Below, piece after piece: positions 26,958 through 36,168 of a stretch of 64,000 bases of DNA. The stretch comes from an uncultured Ferrovibrio sp. (GTDB taxonomy: Bacteria; Pseudomonadota; Alphaproteobacteria; Ferrovibrionales; Ferrovibrionaceae). The notes beneath the pieces are model-generated. The model searched no databases. It was not told the origin of the DNA and saw nothing but the letters and a program-made list of their open reading frames with translations. The stretch is taken from assembly GCF_937960835.1 (NCBI RefSeq), contig NZ_CALGPC010000013.1, positions 150,277 through 214,276 on the forward strand. The letters run 5' to 3'. Made by a program: the position numbers and the translations under genes. Numbering within the stretch: position 1 is the stretch's first letter; every line of letters starts with the position of its first letter.

Positions 26958-27309
26958 GCAGAATTCACACAAACACATACAAAACCCCGCATAACGGGCA
27001 TGCCCCGTCTGCATATCATCAGACAAGCTATTGACATATAATGTTTATGGAAATTCGGTCGGGGCCGGTCCGGCAATGCCCCATTGATGCCGGACCGGCC
27101 ACGAACCCCCAACACGACCAGCAAGTGAGGAGGCCGACCTATAGGATCGCTTCAGAGCAGGGACGCCTGAGCGCGATTGAGTCTGATTATATGAGAATGA
27201 TTTTCAATTACAAGTCATTTTTGAGGGCGCGCAGCAAATATTTGTCTAGCCCCTCAGCCCTTTACCAAAACCCGCTACTATCGGGTGGCCAAATCGCAAG
27301 CAGAGCCCG

Positions 27310-27774
27310 ATGACCCGTCAAGTCGAAGCCACACCGGCCACGCTGCAGCGCCCCCGTCTGCAGCGTCTTCTTCAGTATTGGCATGACAAACGCGGCTCCC
27401 GTCTGATGCCGGCGCGCCGGGACCTTGACCCATTGGAATTGTCCTGGGTGCTGGGCGATCTCTCGCTCGTCGAAGTGCATCGCGCCGACCATGGCCGCCT
27501 GCGCTATCGCTTCCGCCTGATCGGCAGCCGCGTGGCGGAACGGCTGGGCTATGAAATGACCGGCAAATGGCTGGAGGATCTGCCCGAGCCGGCTTACCGC
27601 GCCTATCTGGCCGAGGCGTACGGCGAAGTGGTTGCTCGCGCCGTCCCGCTATCCGAACACCCGGACATGGTGATCGATCACCGCCTGCACCATTACGAGA
27701 TTCTGCGCATGCCGCTGGCCAGCGACGGCCACCATCCGGACATGCTGCTGGTGGCAGTCGATTTCAACGACTGA
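27310..27774 (+). CDS. PAS-domain protein (PAS_5 type)
   Basis: 154 residues, cytoplasmic, a single PAS-like domain and no output module. Typical segments are LLQYWHDKRGSRLMPARRDLDPLELSWVLGDLSLVEV and YRFRLIGSRVAERLGYEMTGKWLEDLPEPAYR, followed by YEILRMPLASDGHHPDMLLVAV. This family is common in several copies in Rhodospirillales and is mostly uncharacterised. It faces the DUF2000 gene convergently with 21 bases between. The ligand is not evident. Confidence 0.8.
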   Translation: MTRQVEATPATLQRPRLQRLLQYWHDKRGSRLMPARRDLDPLELSWVLGDLSLVEVHRADHGRLRYRFRLIGSRVAERLGYEMTGKWLEDLPEPAYRAYLAEAYGEVVARAVPLSEHPDMVIDHRLHHYEILRMPLASDGHHPDMLLVAVDFND

Positions 27775-27795
27775 GAGTTCAACGACTGCATCGTC

Positions 27796-28203
27796 TCAGC
27801 CATGCAGCGGCAGGCCTTTGACGGCCTTGTCGACGGCCTTGCGCTGGCCATGCAGCGCCAGTCCAACCCAGGGCTGGTTGTGCGGATCGCTTGCGCGGAA
27901 GACCTCGCGGTTGGCGGCGTCGTGGCCGGTGCTGAACATCGGCTCGACATAGGGCGCGATGGTCAGCCCGCGCTCAGATGCAGCGCGATGCACCTTCTGC
28001 AGCTGCTCCAAAGAGGCGGCGAAGATCAGGATCGGCTGGCCGATCATCGCCGTGTAGCGCTGCCCTGCTGCATCGACATAAGCCTCACCGATGCAGTCTG
28101 GATGCGCGGCGGCGATGCCGCTGGCAAGAAAGGCGGTCACATTCAGCTTCTGCCAGGCGGCAAGATCCTGGCGGACGATGATGGCGATCTTGGTCTCGAA
28201 CAT
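27796..28203 (-). CDS. DUF2000 family protein
   Basis: 135 residues starting MFETKIAIIVRQDLAAWQKLNVTAFLASG, which fits DUF2000 (peptidyl-tRNA-hydrolase-like fold). The central part GQPILIFAASLEQLQKVHRAASERGLTIAPYVEPMFSTGHDAANREVF is characteristic. The upstream in-frame ATG at 28395 would run into the araC gene, so 28203 is chosen. It follows the AraC regulator by 35 bases on the same strand, and they are probably one unit. Biochemical function unknown. Confidence 0.85.
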   Translation of the reverse strand: MFETKIAIIVRQDLAAWQKLNVTAFLASGIAAAHPDCIGEAYVDAAGQRYTAMIGQPILIFAASLEQLQKVHRAASERGLTIAPYVEPMFSTGHDAANREVFRASDPHNQPWVGLALHGQRKAVDKAVKGLPLHG

Positions 28204-28238
28204 GCGCTTTTCTGTCGGTGACAGGAAGCAAAATGGGT

Positions 28239-29090
28239 TCAGGCCAACCGCGCGTCTGGAAGATTTGTGCAGGCTGCGCGATAGGCCGCAGGCGTCATGC
28301 CATAGGCGCGTTTGAACCAGCGGCCGAGATGGCTTTGATCGGCAAAGCTCAAGCCAGCTGCTACTTCCGCCGGCGTCATGCCTTTGGCCAGCCATTGCCG
28401 CGCCCGGCTGAGCCGCCGCTGCACCAGATAGGCGTGCGGCGGCAGGCCATAGGCCGCCTTGAAAGCGCGGTGCAGGCGGAAGCGATCGGCGGCACCGGCC
28501 AGTGCGACCAGGTCCTGCAGCCCGATATCCTGCTCGCAGAGCGCATCGATGGCGTCTTTCGCCCGCTGTGCCAGACGCGGTGCTGTCTCGCGCTGCGTCG
28601 CGGCGCCGAGAAAACGCTGCGACAGCAGCGCAACGACCTGATCCAGTGCTGCCTCGCGCGCCATGCGGCTGTCCGGCTGCGCGATCTGGCGATAGGCGGC
28701 AGCAATGGCCGCCGCCAGCGCCGGATCATCCGCCAATGTCTGTGGGAAATGCCACACGCCGTCGCTTTCGGCCCGGCCGGCATAAAGCGCCGCGTTCTGG
28801 CGCAGCCATGCCGGATCGAAATAGAGCATGGCGTAAACGAAACCGCTCGGCGCGCCGGCCTCGCCGTCATGGACATCGCCCGGCTCCATCAGAATGACGC
28901 GGCCAGGTGTGCTGCGATGCAGCTGGCGGCGGCAGCGGAATTGCTGCACGCCAGCCTCGGTCACGCCGACCAGCACCTGGTCGTGGAAATGCGGGTCATA
29001 AGCATGGCTGTGGAACTGCGCGCGCACGGCTTCGGTGCCGCTCTGCGCGTCGCGGGCGAAATCGAGCCAGTCCTCGCCATGGCCTGTCAT
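28239..29090 (-). CDS. AraC-family transcription regulator
   Basis: 283 residues. The N-terminal cupin-like sensor is about 20-120 (HFHDQVLVGVTEAGVQQFRC, RVILMEPGDVHDGEAG). The C-terminal double helix-turn-helix is about 185-275 (LQDLVALAGAADRFRLHRAFKAAYGLPPHAYLVQRRLSRARQWLAKGMTPAEVAAGLSFADQSHLGRWFKRAYGMTPAAY). The sensor half holds several His residues that could bind a ligand or metal. The downstream DUF2000 gene is the likeliest co-regulated partner. Confidence 0.93.
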   Translation of the reverse strand: MTGHGEDWLDFARDAQSGTEAVRAQFHSHAYDPHFHDQVLVGVTEAGVQQFRCRRQLHRSTPGRVILMEPGDVHDGEAGAPSGFVYAMLYFDPAWLRQNAALYAGRAESDGVWHFPQTLADDPALAAAIAAAYRQIAQPDSRMAREAALDQVVALLSQRFLGAATQRETAPRLAQRAKDAIDALCEQDIGLQDLVALAGAADRFRLHRAFKAAYGLPPHAYLVQRRLSRARQWLAKGMTPAEVAAGLSFADQSHLGRWFKRAYGMTPAAYRAACTNLPDARLA

Positions 29091-29142
29091 CCTTCTATCG
29101 GATCATGCCAGGCCCAAGCCCGCAACCAGCTATTTGACGCCG

Positions 29143-29682
29143 CTACTTGATGACGCCGCAGGCGATGCGGCCGCCGCCGCCGCCCAGAGGCGCGGGCTCG
29201 TCGCTGTAATTGTCCCCGCCCGCATGGATCATCACGGCGCGGCCGGAAAGCTGGCTCACCTTCAGGCGCGGCGCGATCACCGGCAAGGTCGCCGTGCCGT
29301 CGTCATTGACGACCAGCGGCGGCAGATCGCCAAGATGCCCCTTCCGGTCATGCGGACCATGATGCATGCCCGCCTTATGCGGATCGTAATGCCCGCCAGC
29401 CGCCATGCCTGCCGCCATCTGGCCCTGCGGATTGCGGCCCGGACCGCAATCGGGCTTTTCATGCACATGGAAGCCATGCACGCCCGGCGGCGCCAGATTC
29501 CGCAAATCCGGCGTCAGCATCAGGCCTTGCGCGGTATCCTTCGCGCGGATCGTGCCGATGGCAGCGCCCACGCCTTCGGCCGAGATGGCGTGAATGGTGA
29601 TGGTTTTCTCCGCTGCGAGTGCGGAGAAACCGCTGAATGCCAAACCGGCTGCCAATACGGTTGCCAATGCCAAACGCTGCAT
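29143..29682 (-). CDS. sodC: Periplasmic Cu,Zn superoxide dismutase
   Basis: Converts superoxide to oxygen and peroxide in the periplasm. 179 residues with a signal peptide (to about residue 23, ALAA). Metal ligands lie in HGFHVHEKPDC near 69, in GHYDPHKAGMHHGPHDRKGHLGDLPPL near 97 and in MIHAGGDNYSD near 151; the disulfide partner is in GRIACGVI near the end. AGGAGG stands before the ATG at 29682; the frame is open upstream but without coding character. It lies downstream of nirK on the same strand, two copper enzymes side by side. Confidence 0.96.
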   Translation of the reverse strand: MQRLALATVLAAGLAFSGFSALAAEKTITIHAISAEGVGAAIGTIRAKDTAQGLMLTPDLRNLAPPGVHGFHVHEKPDCGPGRNPQGQMAAGMAAGGHYDPHKAGMHHGPHDRKGHLGDLPPLVVNDDGTATLPVIAPRLKVSQLSGRAVMIHAGGDNYSDEPAPLGGGGGRIACGVIK

Positions 29683-29804
29683 GATCCACGCCTCCTGACC
29701 TGCTGATCCTGGCAGGTGAATTAGAGGCCGCCGGAAACCGTGCAAGGGTAATGTGGCGAAATACCGGGGATAAACGCCAAACGAAAATGAAATGGCGAAA
29801 CGAA

Positions 29805-29828
29805 ATGGGCGGGATCGCTCCCGCCCAT
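29805..29828 (-). terminator. Hairpin after nirK
   Basis: A perfect 10-bp stem (29805-29814 with 29819-29828, loop TCGC) lies 18 bases past the nirK stop. The minus-strand tail is only ATTTCGTTTCG, so termination may be partial and read into sodC. Confidence 0.5.
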
Positions 29829-29845
29829 TCCCATGATCAGCAGCC

Positions 29846-30955
29846 CTAGTGCTTATGCGCCACGAGCTGCGGCTGTGCCTTCTCCACCGGCACCAGCGGC
29901 GCGGCTTCTGAGCTTTTCGCCGGATCGGCATTCTCCCTGAAGATGCCGGGATTCTCCGGCCCGGTGACATCGAGGAAGCCGACCAGGCCGCGCTGTACGC
30001 GGGACAGCGCATGATCGACCAGCACATACCGGCCGGGCACCTGCAGCTCGAACTCCACCGCCGCCGCGCCGCCCGGCGCGACGCTGATGGTCTGCACATC
30101 CTTATGGGCCGGGCCGGTCAGATCGCCCATGGCATAGACCTTGTCGAAGATCTCGCCGATCACATGGAAGGACGAAGTGTAGTTCGGCCCGCCAACACCG
30201 AAGAAAATGCGGACCGTCTCGCCGACCTTGGCCTTCAGCGGCTTCTGCTCGGTCAGCGCGCCGACCGCGCCGTTGAAGACGAAATATTCCGGCCGCTCGT
30301 CGAGCAGCTTGGTGAAGCTGGCCTCGACCTCGCCCTTTTCGCCCAGCGGCTGCTCGGTATAGATCTCGCCCTGCATCACATAGAATTCGTGATCGACCTT
30401 GGGCAGGCCTTCTTCGGGTTCGACCAGGATCATGCCGTACATGCCGTTGGCGATATGCAGCGCCGCGGGATGAACCGCGCAGTGATAGACGTAGAGGCCG
30501 GGATTGAGCGCCTTGAAGGTGAAGCTCTTCGCCTCGCCGGGATCGGCAGCAGTTGCCTCTGCCCCGCCGCCCGGGCCGGTGACAGAATGGAAATCCACAT
30601 TGTGGATCATGGCGCTGTCTTCATGATTGGCGAGATTCACCGTCACCGTGTCGCCCACCCGCACGCGGATGAAAGGGCCGGGCACCTTGTTGTTGAAGGT
30701 CCAGTAGCTGAACGAGGTGCCATCGGCCAGCCGGCCCACCACTTCGGTGGTTTCCAGATTGACGGTCACATGGGCAGGCGCCCGGCGGGCCAGCGGCGCC
30801 GGCAGGTCCGTCGGCGCGCGAACGATATCGGTCAGCGCCGGCACCCCGCCGGCCATGGCCGGCAGCATCATCGGCGATACCAGCAGCGCGGCTGCAACGG
30901 CCGCACCGCTCAACAGGCGACGCATCGTGCTTTGGTTCGAAGATCCGGTCCGCAT
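29846..30955 (-). CDS. nirK: Copper-containing nitrite reductase (AniA-like)
   Basis: Periplasmic trimeric enzyme reducing nitrite to NO. 369 residues with a signal peptide (about 1-36). Two cupredoxin domains: the first carries MIHNVDFHSVTG (type 1 and type 2 His plus the catalytic Asp) and YHCAVHPAALHIANGMYGMILVEP (type 1 Cys, His, Met). The second has SSFHVIGEIFDKVY and VDHALSRVQRGLVG (remaining type 2 His). The YHCAVxP...HIANGM form is that of the AniA-type class. AGGAGG stands before the ATG at 30955. No nitric oxide reductase gene is in this window. Confidence 0.95.
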   Translation of the reverse strand: MRTGSSNQSTMRRLLSGAAVAAALLVSPMMLPAMAGGVPALTDIVRAPTDLPAPLARRAPAHVTVNLETTEVVGRLADGTSFSYWTFNNKVPGPFIRVRVGDTVTVNLANHEDSAMIHNVDFHSVTGPGGGAEATAADPGEAKSFTFKALNPGLYVYHCAVHPAALHIANGMYGMILVEPEEGLPKVDHEFYVMQGEIYTEQPLGEKGEVEASFTKLLDERPEYFVFNGAVGALTEQKPLKAKVGETVRIFFGVGGPNYTSSFHVIGEIFDKVYAMGDLTGPAHKDVQTISVAPGGAAAVEFELQVPGRYVLVDHALSRVQRGLVGFLDVTGPENPGIFRENADPAKSSEAAPLVPVEKAQPQLVAHKH

Positions 30956-31082
30956 GGCAACCTCCTGGGTTTCAATGCCACGGGACCATCCTCCTCCATT
31001 TGCGGTTTTCCTTGTTGTTGCACCGCAAAGAGCCGCGCAAAGCAGGCGCGGCAGCTTGTCGCAGCGCCTGATTGCCGCCTGA

Positions 31083-31115
31083 AAAGCAAAACGGGCGGGA
31101 ATTGCTTCCCGCCCG
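31083..31115 (-). terminator. Intrinsic terminator of rho
   Basis: A 10-bp GC-rich stem (31092-31101 with 31106-31115, loop TTGC) is followed on the minus strand by GTTTTGCTTTT, 28 bases beyond the rho stop. Confidence 0.82.
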
Positions 31116-31143
31116 CCCGCGTAAGGCATCGCCTCAAAGGCGA

Positions 31144-32466
31144 TCAGGTATTCATCGAGTCGAAGAACTCGGCATTGGTGCGCGAGGTGCGCAGCTTGTC
31201 GAGCAGGAACTCCATCGCATCCTGGCCGCCCATCGGCATGAGGATGCGGCGCAGCACCCACATCTTGGCCAGCACGCCCTTGTCGACCAGCAGCTCCTCC
31301 TTGCGGGTGCCCGACTTGGTGATGTCGATCGCCGGGAAGGTGCGCTTGTCCGCCAGCTTGCGGTCGAGCACGATTTCCGAGTTGCCGGTGCCCTTGAACT
31401 CTTCGAAGATCACTTCGTCCATGCGGCTGCCGGTATCGATCAGCGCGGTCGCGATGATGGTCAGCGAGCCGCCCTCTTCGATATTGCGCGCAGCGCCGAA
31501 GAAGCGCTTCGGACGCTGCAGCGCATTGGCATCCACGCCACCCGTCAGCACCTTGCCCGAAGACGGCACCACGGTGTTGTAGGCGCGGGCAAGACGCGTG
31601 ATCGAGTCCAGCAGGATGACAACGTCACGCTTATGCTCGACCAGGCGCTTGGCCTTTTCCAGCACCATTTCGGTGACCTGGACGTGGCGGCTGGCCGGCT
31701 CGTCGAAGGTGGACGAGATCACCTCGCCCTTCACCGTGCGCTGCATGTCGGTGACTTCTTCCGGGCGCTCGTCGATCAGCAGAACGATCAGATAGACTTC
31801 CGGGTGGTTGGCGCTGATCGCATGCGCGATATTCTGCAGCAGCATGGTCTTACCCGTGCGCGGCGGCGCGACGATCAGCGCGCGCTGGCCCTTGCCCTGC
31901 GGCGCGATCAGGTCGATGACGCGGGACGAGATGTCCTTCTTGGGCATCGAAACCAGCTTCTCGCGCTTGGCGGCCTCGCCGCGCGACTTGATCGCCGGCG
32001 TGGGCTCATCGCTCGGCGGCATTTCCATGCGCAGCCGCTCGGTCGGATAAAGCGGCGTCAGGTTGTCGAAATGCACCTTGTGGCGGCTGGCTTCCGGATC
32101 CTCGTAGTTGATCGAGTTGACCTTGAGCAGCGCGAAATACCGCTCGCCGTCCTTCGGCGCGCGGATGGTGCCCTCGATCGTGTCGCCCGTACGCAGGCCG
32201 AAACGGCGGATCTGGTTGGGGCTGACATAGATGTCGTCAGGGCCAGGCAGGTAGTTCGCCTCGGCCGAACGCAGGAAGCCGAAGCCGTCCTGCAGGACCT
32301 CGAGCACGCCCTCGCCCGTGATCTCCACCTCTTTCTCGGCAAGCTGCTTGAGGATGGCGAACATCATGTCCTGCTTGCGCAGGGTGGAGGCGTTCTCGAT
32401 CTGCAGTTCCTCGGCGAAGGAAAGCAGTTCGGTCGGGGATTTGGATTTCAGTTCCTGGAGATTCAT
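31144..32466 (-). CDS. rho: Transcription termination factor Rho
   Basis: Hexameric RNA helicase that ends transcription at Rho-dependent sites. 440 residues: N-terminal helical part MNLQELKSKSPTELLSFAEEL, cold-shock RNA-binding fold about 50-125 (GFGFLRSAEANYLPGPDDIYVSPNQIRRFGLRTGD), Walker A PPRTGKTMLLQ near 200, Walker B LIVLLIDERPEEVTDM, Q-loop VDANALQRPKRFFGAARNIEEGGSLTIIATAL, and R-loop region. No large insertion. It is unusual in sitting between nirK and copper genes rather than near heme or trmE genes. Confidence 0.98.
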   Translation of the reverse strand: MNLQELKSKSPTELLSFAEELQIENASTLRKQDMMFAILKQLAEKEVEITGEGVLEVLQDGFGFLRSAEANYLPGPDDIYVSPNQIRRFGLRTGDTIEGTIRAPKDGERYFALLKVNSINYEDPEASRHKVHFDNLTPLYPTERLRMEMPPSDEPTPAIKSRGEAAKREKLVSMPKKDISSRVIDLIAPQGKGQRALIVAPPRTGKTMLLQNIAHAISANHPEVYLIVLLIDERPEEVTDMQRTVKGEVISSTFDEPASRHVQVTEMVLEKAKRLVEHKRDVVILLDSITRLARAYNTVVPSSGKVLTGGVDANALQRPKRFFGAARNIEEGGSLTIIATALIDTGSRMDEVIFEEFKGTGNSEIVLDRKLADKRTFPAIDITKSGTRKEELLVDKGVLAKMWVLRRILMPMGGQDAMEFLLDKLRTSRTNAEFFDSMNT

Positions 32467-33028
32467 CGACGGACTCGCGGACTCAAGAAGCGGCGTTGCT
32501 TGGGAGATTGGGCGCTACATCCGGCAGTCGGGCGCAGGCGCCAGTTGAGGAGGGATCGAACCGTCCGCGCGGGTTCCGCGATACCGATGACAAATCAAAA
32601 TAAAGGAAGCGGAAAGGGCGCCGGATCGGCACCGGTCCAAAAGAATACGGGCCGGTTGTTAAGCGAGATAGCAACGAGGCCGGGGGAAGTCAAGGGTGCG
32701 AGACGGCATGGACTTGCGCCGCTTGTCGCCATGCCGGATGGAACGCCCTGGGCCGGTAAAGCCTATGCCGGATCCCCGGCGCCGGTGGCGGCTGCAGATC
32801 GGATGGCGGTAAAGCCGCGAAAACAGATCATCGGCGATGATCATCCCAGCGGCCACCGGCGGTGTCGTGGCGGCGTCGCAAAGTCTCGCGGCGCATGCGA
32901 CGGCTCTGATATCATTTGCGTGCGGCATTTATGCCTGCCGCATCTGCGCCATGCAGCGGCAGTGCAGAAAGCACGATCCAGCGGAGCTGCGGCATCGATC
33001 CCCCTTGCCGCCGCAGCATCGGCGGGCT

Positions 33029-33460
33029 ATGGCTTTCGTCATGCGTCGGGCTTCCATCATCGCCGCCATCGATTTGCGCCGTTTTGCCGCGGCGCTGGCC
33101 CTGCTGGCATTGCTGGTGCATGGCTTGCTGCCGCTGACGCAGAACGCCATTCAGCGCGTCCAGACCGCGCATGGCATCGAGCAGGTGGTGCTGTGTTCAG
33201 CACTCGGCTATCGCACCATCGCCCTGAAGGATGGCATGCCGGTGGATGCCGATCCGGCAAAGCCGCAGAAGATCAGCCAGAATTGCCCGGCCTGCCTGCT
33301 GCATAACCAGCTTGCGCAGGCTGTCCTGCCGGTGGGCGTGGCGCTGGCAGTGCCCAGCACCGCGATCACCATACTCTTTGGCGCTGCCTCTGACAGCACA
33401 CCGGCGCAGGCCGGCTTCCTGCCGCCACAGGCCCGCGCGCCTCCCGTTTCCCTGTCCTGA
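33029..33460 (+). CDS. DUF2946 family protein, copper-linked
   Basis: 143 residues. An N-terminal membrane segment (DLRRFAAALALLALLVHGLLPLTQNA) is followed by a Cys-containing periplasmic part with ALGYRTIALKDG and NCPACLLHNQL (CxxC), then a second hydrophobic stretch (VLPVGVALAVPSTAITILFG). DUF2946 proteins usually sit in copper operons, as here ahead of a PCu(A)C chaperone and a TonB receptor. The start at 33029 is the best guess; 33041 or an upstream in-frame ATG are possible. The region 32467-33028 holds the rho promoter area and no convincing gene; a 7-bp inverted repeat TGCGGCA/TGCCGCA is at 32921-32942. Confidence 0.8.
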   Translation: MAFVMRRASIIAAIDLRRFAAALALLALLVHGLLPLTQNAIQRVQTAHGIEQVVLCSALGYRTIALKDGMPVDADPAKPQKISQNCPACLLHNQLAQAVLPVGVALAVPSTAITILFGAASDSTPAQAGFLPPQARAPPVSLS

Positions 33461-33503
33461 TCCAACCCATCCTTCTTCACTCAGGATTTACGGGAGTCGT
33501 CCC

Positions 33504-34088
33504 ATGTCACATCGTCTTTCCGCGGGCGCCGCGGCGCTTGCCATCTCCGTCTTCGCCCAGTCCGTCATCGCGCTGCCTATCATCGCCCGGCCTGCCCTCG
33601 CCCATGACCACGGGCACCATGCTGCTTCGAGCCAGAAGGCCGCTGACCACCACCATGCCACGCCCGGCCATGCCGCGCCCGGTATGCAGGCAACCCAGAA
33701 GGTCGGCGATATCCAGATTCACCGGCCCTATGCCCGTGCCACGCCGGCCAAGGTCGGCGGCGTGTTCATGATCCTGCAGAATGCCGGCGGTGCAGCCGAC
33801 AAGCTCATCAAGGCCGCCTCGCCGGTGGCTGAAAACGTCGAGCTGCATACCAATGTGAAAGACGGCGAGACCATGCGCATGCGCCAGGTCGAGGCGATCG
33901 AGATCCCGGCGCAGGGCAGGACCGAGCTCGCGCCCGGCGGCTATCACGTCATGCTGATCGGCCTGAAGCAGGCCCTGAAGGAAGGCGGCCAGTTTCCGCT
34001 GACCTTGACCTTCGAGAAGGCAGGCAGCGTGACGCTTGAGGTGCCGGTGACCAAGGCCGGCGCGTCCGGCGGCCATCACCACCACTAA
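33504..34088 (+). CDS. Periplasmic copper chaperone PCu(A)C
   Basis: 194 residues with a signal peptide (to about ALA, residue 33), then a His-rich linker (HDHGHHAASSQKAADHHHATPGHAAPGM). The PCu(A)C domain follows, with the exact family copper motif H-x10-M-x21-H-x-M (from ELHTNVKDGETMRM to GYHVML). The protein ends GGHHHH. Known members deliver Cu(I) to cytochrome oxidase; delivery to NirK or SodC nearby is possible but unproven. GGGAG stands before the ATG at 33504. Middle gene of the DUF2946, PCu(A)C, TonB receptor set. Confidence 0.93.
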   Translation: MSHRLSAGAAALAISVFAQSVIALPIIARPALAHDHGHHAASSQKAADHHHATPGHAAPGMQATQKVGDIQIHRPYARATPAKVGGVFMILQNAGGAADKLIKAASPVAENVELHTNVKDGETMRMRQVEAIEIPAQGRTELAPGGYHVMLIGLKQALKEGGQFPLTLTFEKAGSVTLEVPVTKAGASGGHHHH

Positions 34089-34112
34089 CGCGCCAGCCGA
34101 CGGAGCTTCATC

Positions 34113-36164
34113 ATGAAGATGACCGGCCTGCTTCGGGCAGGAACGGTGGCGCTTGGCCTGACGCCAGCCATCGCGGCGGCGCAGACCATCACCCCGCCCT
34201 TGAACGTTACCGCTTCACCGGATGTGCCATCGATGACCGTGCCCGATGCCGCAGAGGCGCGGCAGCGCATCGAGAAGACGCCGGGCGGCGTCGCTCTGGT
34301 GCCCGCCGAAGACGTCCGCGACGGCCGCGCCAACACCGTGAAGGACATCCTCGACTATGTGCCCGGCGTCTTCGCGCAGTCGAAATACGGCCAGGAGGAT
34401 TCGCGGCTGGCGATCCGCGGCTCCGGCCTGTCGCGCAATGTGCATCTGCGCGGCACCCGCATCCTGCGCGACGGCATCCCGGTCACCGATGCCGATGGCG
34501 CCGGGGATACGATGGAGATCGATCCGCTGGCGGTGGATTATACCGAGATCTACAAGGGCGCGAATGCCCTGCAATACGGCGCATCCCTGCTGGGCGGCGC
34601 GGTGAATTTCGTCAGCCCGACCGGCCGCAGCCAGCCCGGTTTCCTGCTGCGCCAGGAACTTGGCAGTTTCGGCGCGCTGCGCAGCCAGTTCGGCGCAGGC
34701 GGCGTGCATGGTGATTACGATTACCACGTCACGCCGACCTACAGCCATTCGAACGGCTTCCGCGACCATACCGGGCAGTATTACCGGCGGCTCAACGGCA
34801 ATTTCGGCTATCGCTTCGGCGGCGGGGCCGAGACCCGCTTCTTCCTCTTTGCCGCCGATATCGACCAGAAGACCCCAAGCGCGCTGACCAAGGCGCAGGC
34901 CTTGTCCAATCCGAAGCAGACCGCAGCCTCCAGCTTCCGGGGCAATACCAAGCGCAACATCGATGCGGTGCGCGGCGCCAACAAGACGACCTTCCTCACC
35001 GATACCGGCGAGATCACGGTGGGCGCCTTCCTGGCCAGCCGGAAACTCTTTCATCCGCTCTATGGCGGCTTCAACGCCGTGATCGACAATGACGAGATCA
35101 ACGGCGGCGGCTTTGCGCGCTGGACCGATGAACAGCGGATCGGCGGCCATCGCAACGAGACGACGCTCGGCGTGAATTATTTCGCCGGCCAGATGGATGC
35201 CAGGCAGTTCGCCAATATTGGCGGGCGGCGCGGCAACCTGATCTCGGATTCCGATCAGATTTCGCGCAGCTGGGAAATCTATGGCGAGAATGCCTTCTAC
35301 ATTCTCCCTGAGGTCGCCGTGATCGCCGGGCTGCAGGGCAGCCTCGCCTACCGCGAATACGAGGATCATTTCCTTGGCAATGGCGATCAGAGCTTCCGGC
35401 GGCATTTCGACAGCATCAATCCGAAGCTCGGCATCCGCTGGGACGTCACGCCGCAGCATCAGCTCTTCGCCAACCTGAACTGGTCGAGCGAGCCGCCGCC
35501 CTTCTTTGAGCTTGGCACGACCACGGTGCAGCAGGATCTGAAGGCGCAGGAATCGAAGACGCTGGAATTCGGCGCCCGCGGGCGCAGCGGCGATCTCGCC
35601 TGGGATGCCGCGCTCTACCGCGCCTGGCTGGACAATGAGCTGCAGTACCAGACGATCGACAGCATCACCAATGTCTTCAACGCCGGCAGGACGATGCATC
35701 AGGGCGTCGAGCTCGGCGGCGCCTGGACCGCCCTGCGCGACAGCTTACAGCCGGGCGACAGAACCACCCTTCGCGCCGCCTATACCTTCAGCGATTTCCG
35801 CTTCGATGGCGATCCGGTCTTCGGCGACAACGACATCCCCGGCGCGCCGCGCCATTTCCTGCGTGCGGAACTGCGCTACACCCATGCGGACGGCTGGTAT
35901 TTCGGCCCGAATGTCGAATGGGTGCCGCAGGGCTACTACGCCGACAATGCCAACACGCTGAAGACGGAGGCCTACGCCCTGCTCGGGGCGAAGGCGGGCT
36001 ATGACTTCGACAACGGCCTGCGTATCTTCCTCGATGGCCGCAACCTGCTGGACAAGGCCTATATTTCCAACACCAATGTCGCAGCCACAGCGACGCCGGC
36101 CTCGGCCCTGTTCAATCCGGGCGATGGCCGCGCCATCTATGCCGGCATGGAGTTCCGCTGGTAG
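34113..36164 (+). CDS. TonB-dependent receptor of the copper cluster
   Basis: Outer-membrane barrel, 683 residues, with a signal peptide to about residue 23 (AIAAAQ). The plug domain carries TVKDILDYVPGVFAQSKYGQEDSRLAIRGSGLSRNVHLRGTRILRDGIPV and YGASLLGGAVNFVSPTG. The barrel ends RAIYAGMEFRW with a terminal aromatic residue. It starts 25 bases after the PCu(A)C gene, so copper or a chelated metal is the likely cargo by context. The plug resembles FecA-type siderophore receptors, so another ferric ligand cannot be excluded. Confidence 0.9.
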   Translation: MKMTGLLRAGTVALGLTPAIAAAQTITPPLNVTASPDVPSMTVPDAAEARQRIEKTPGGVALVPAEDVRDGRANTVKDILDYVPGVFAQSKYGQEDSRLAIRGSGLSRNVHLRGTRILRDGIPVTDADGAGDTMEIDPLAVDYTEIYKGANALQYGASLLGGAVNFVSPTGRSQPGFLLRQELGSFGALRSQFGAGGVHGDYDYHVTPTYSHSNGFRDHTGQYYRRLNGNFGYRFGGGAETRFFLFAADIDQKTPSALTKAQALSNPKQTAASSFRGNTKRNIDAVRGANKTTFLTDTGEITVGAFLASRKLFHPLYGGFNAVIDNDEINGGGFARWTDEQRIGGHRNETTLGVNYFAGQMDARQFANIGGRRGNLISDSDQISRSWEIYGENAFYILPEVAVIAGLQGSLAYREYEDHFLGNGDQSFRRHFDSINPKLGIRWDVTPQHQLFANLNWSSEPPPFFELGTTTVQQDLKAQESKTLEFGARGRSGDLAWDAALYRAWLDNELQYQTIDSITNVFNAGRTMHQGVELGGAWTALRDSLQPGDRTTLRAAYTFSDFRFDGDPVFGDNDIPGAPRHFLRAELRYTHADGWYFGPNVEWVPQGYYADNANTLKTEAYALLGAKAGYDFDNGLRIFLDGRNLLDKAYISNTNVAATATPASALFNPGDGRAIYAGMEFRW

Positions 36165-36168
36165 CGTC

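Noticed and set aside
27031..27042. TTGACA directly followed by TATAAT
   Set aside because: The two hexamers abut with no spacer, so they cannot form one sigma-70 promoter, and neither finds a good partner at 16-18 bases on the plus strand.
27041..27313. A 90-codon plus-strand frame ahead of the PAS gene
   Set aside because: No ribosome site, odd composition and no family resemblance; it overlaps the PAS gene start.
31072..33306. A 744-codon plus-strand open frame over rho
   Set aside because: It is antisense to rho, Arg/Gln/His-rich and without domains, an artefact of GC-rich third positions.
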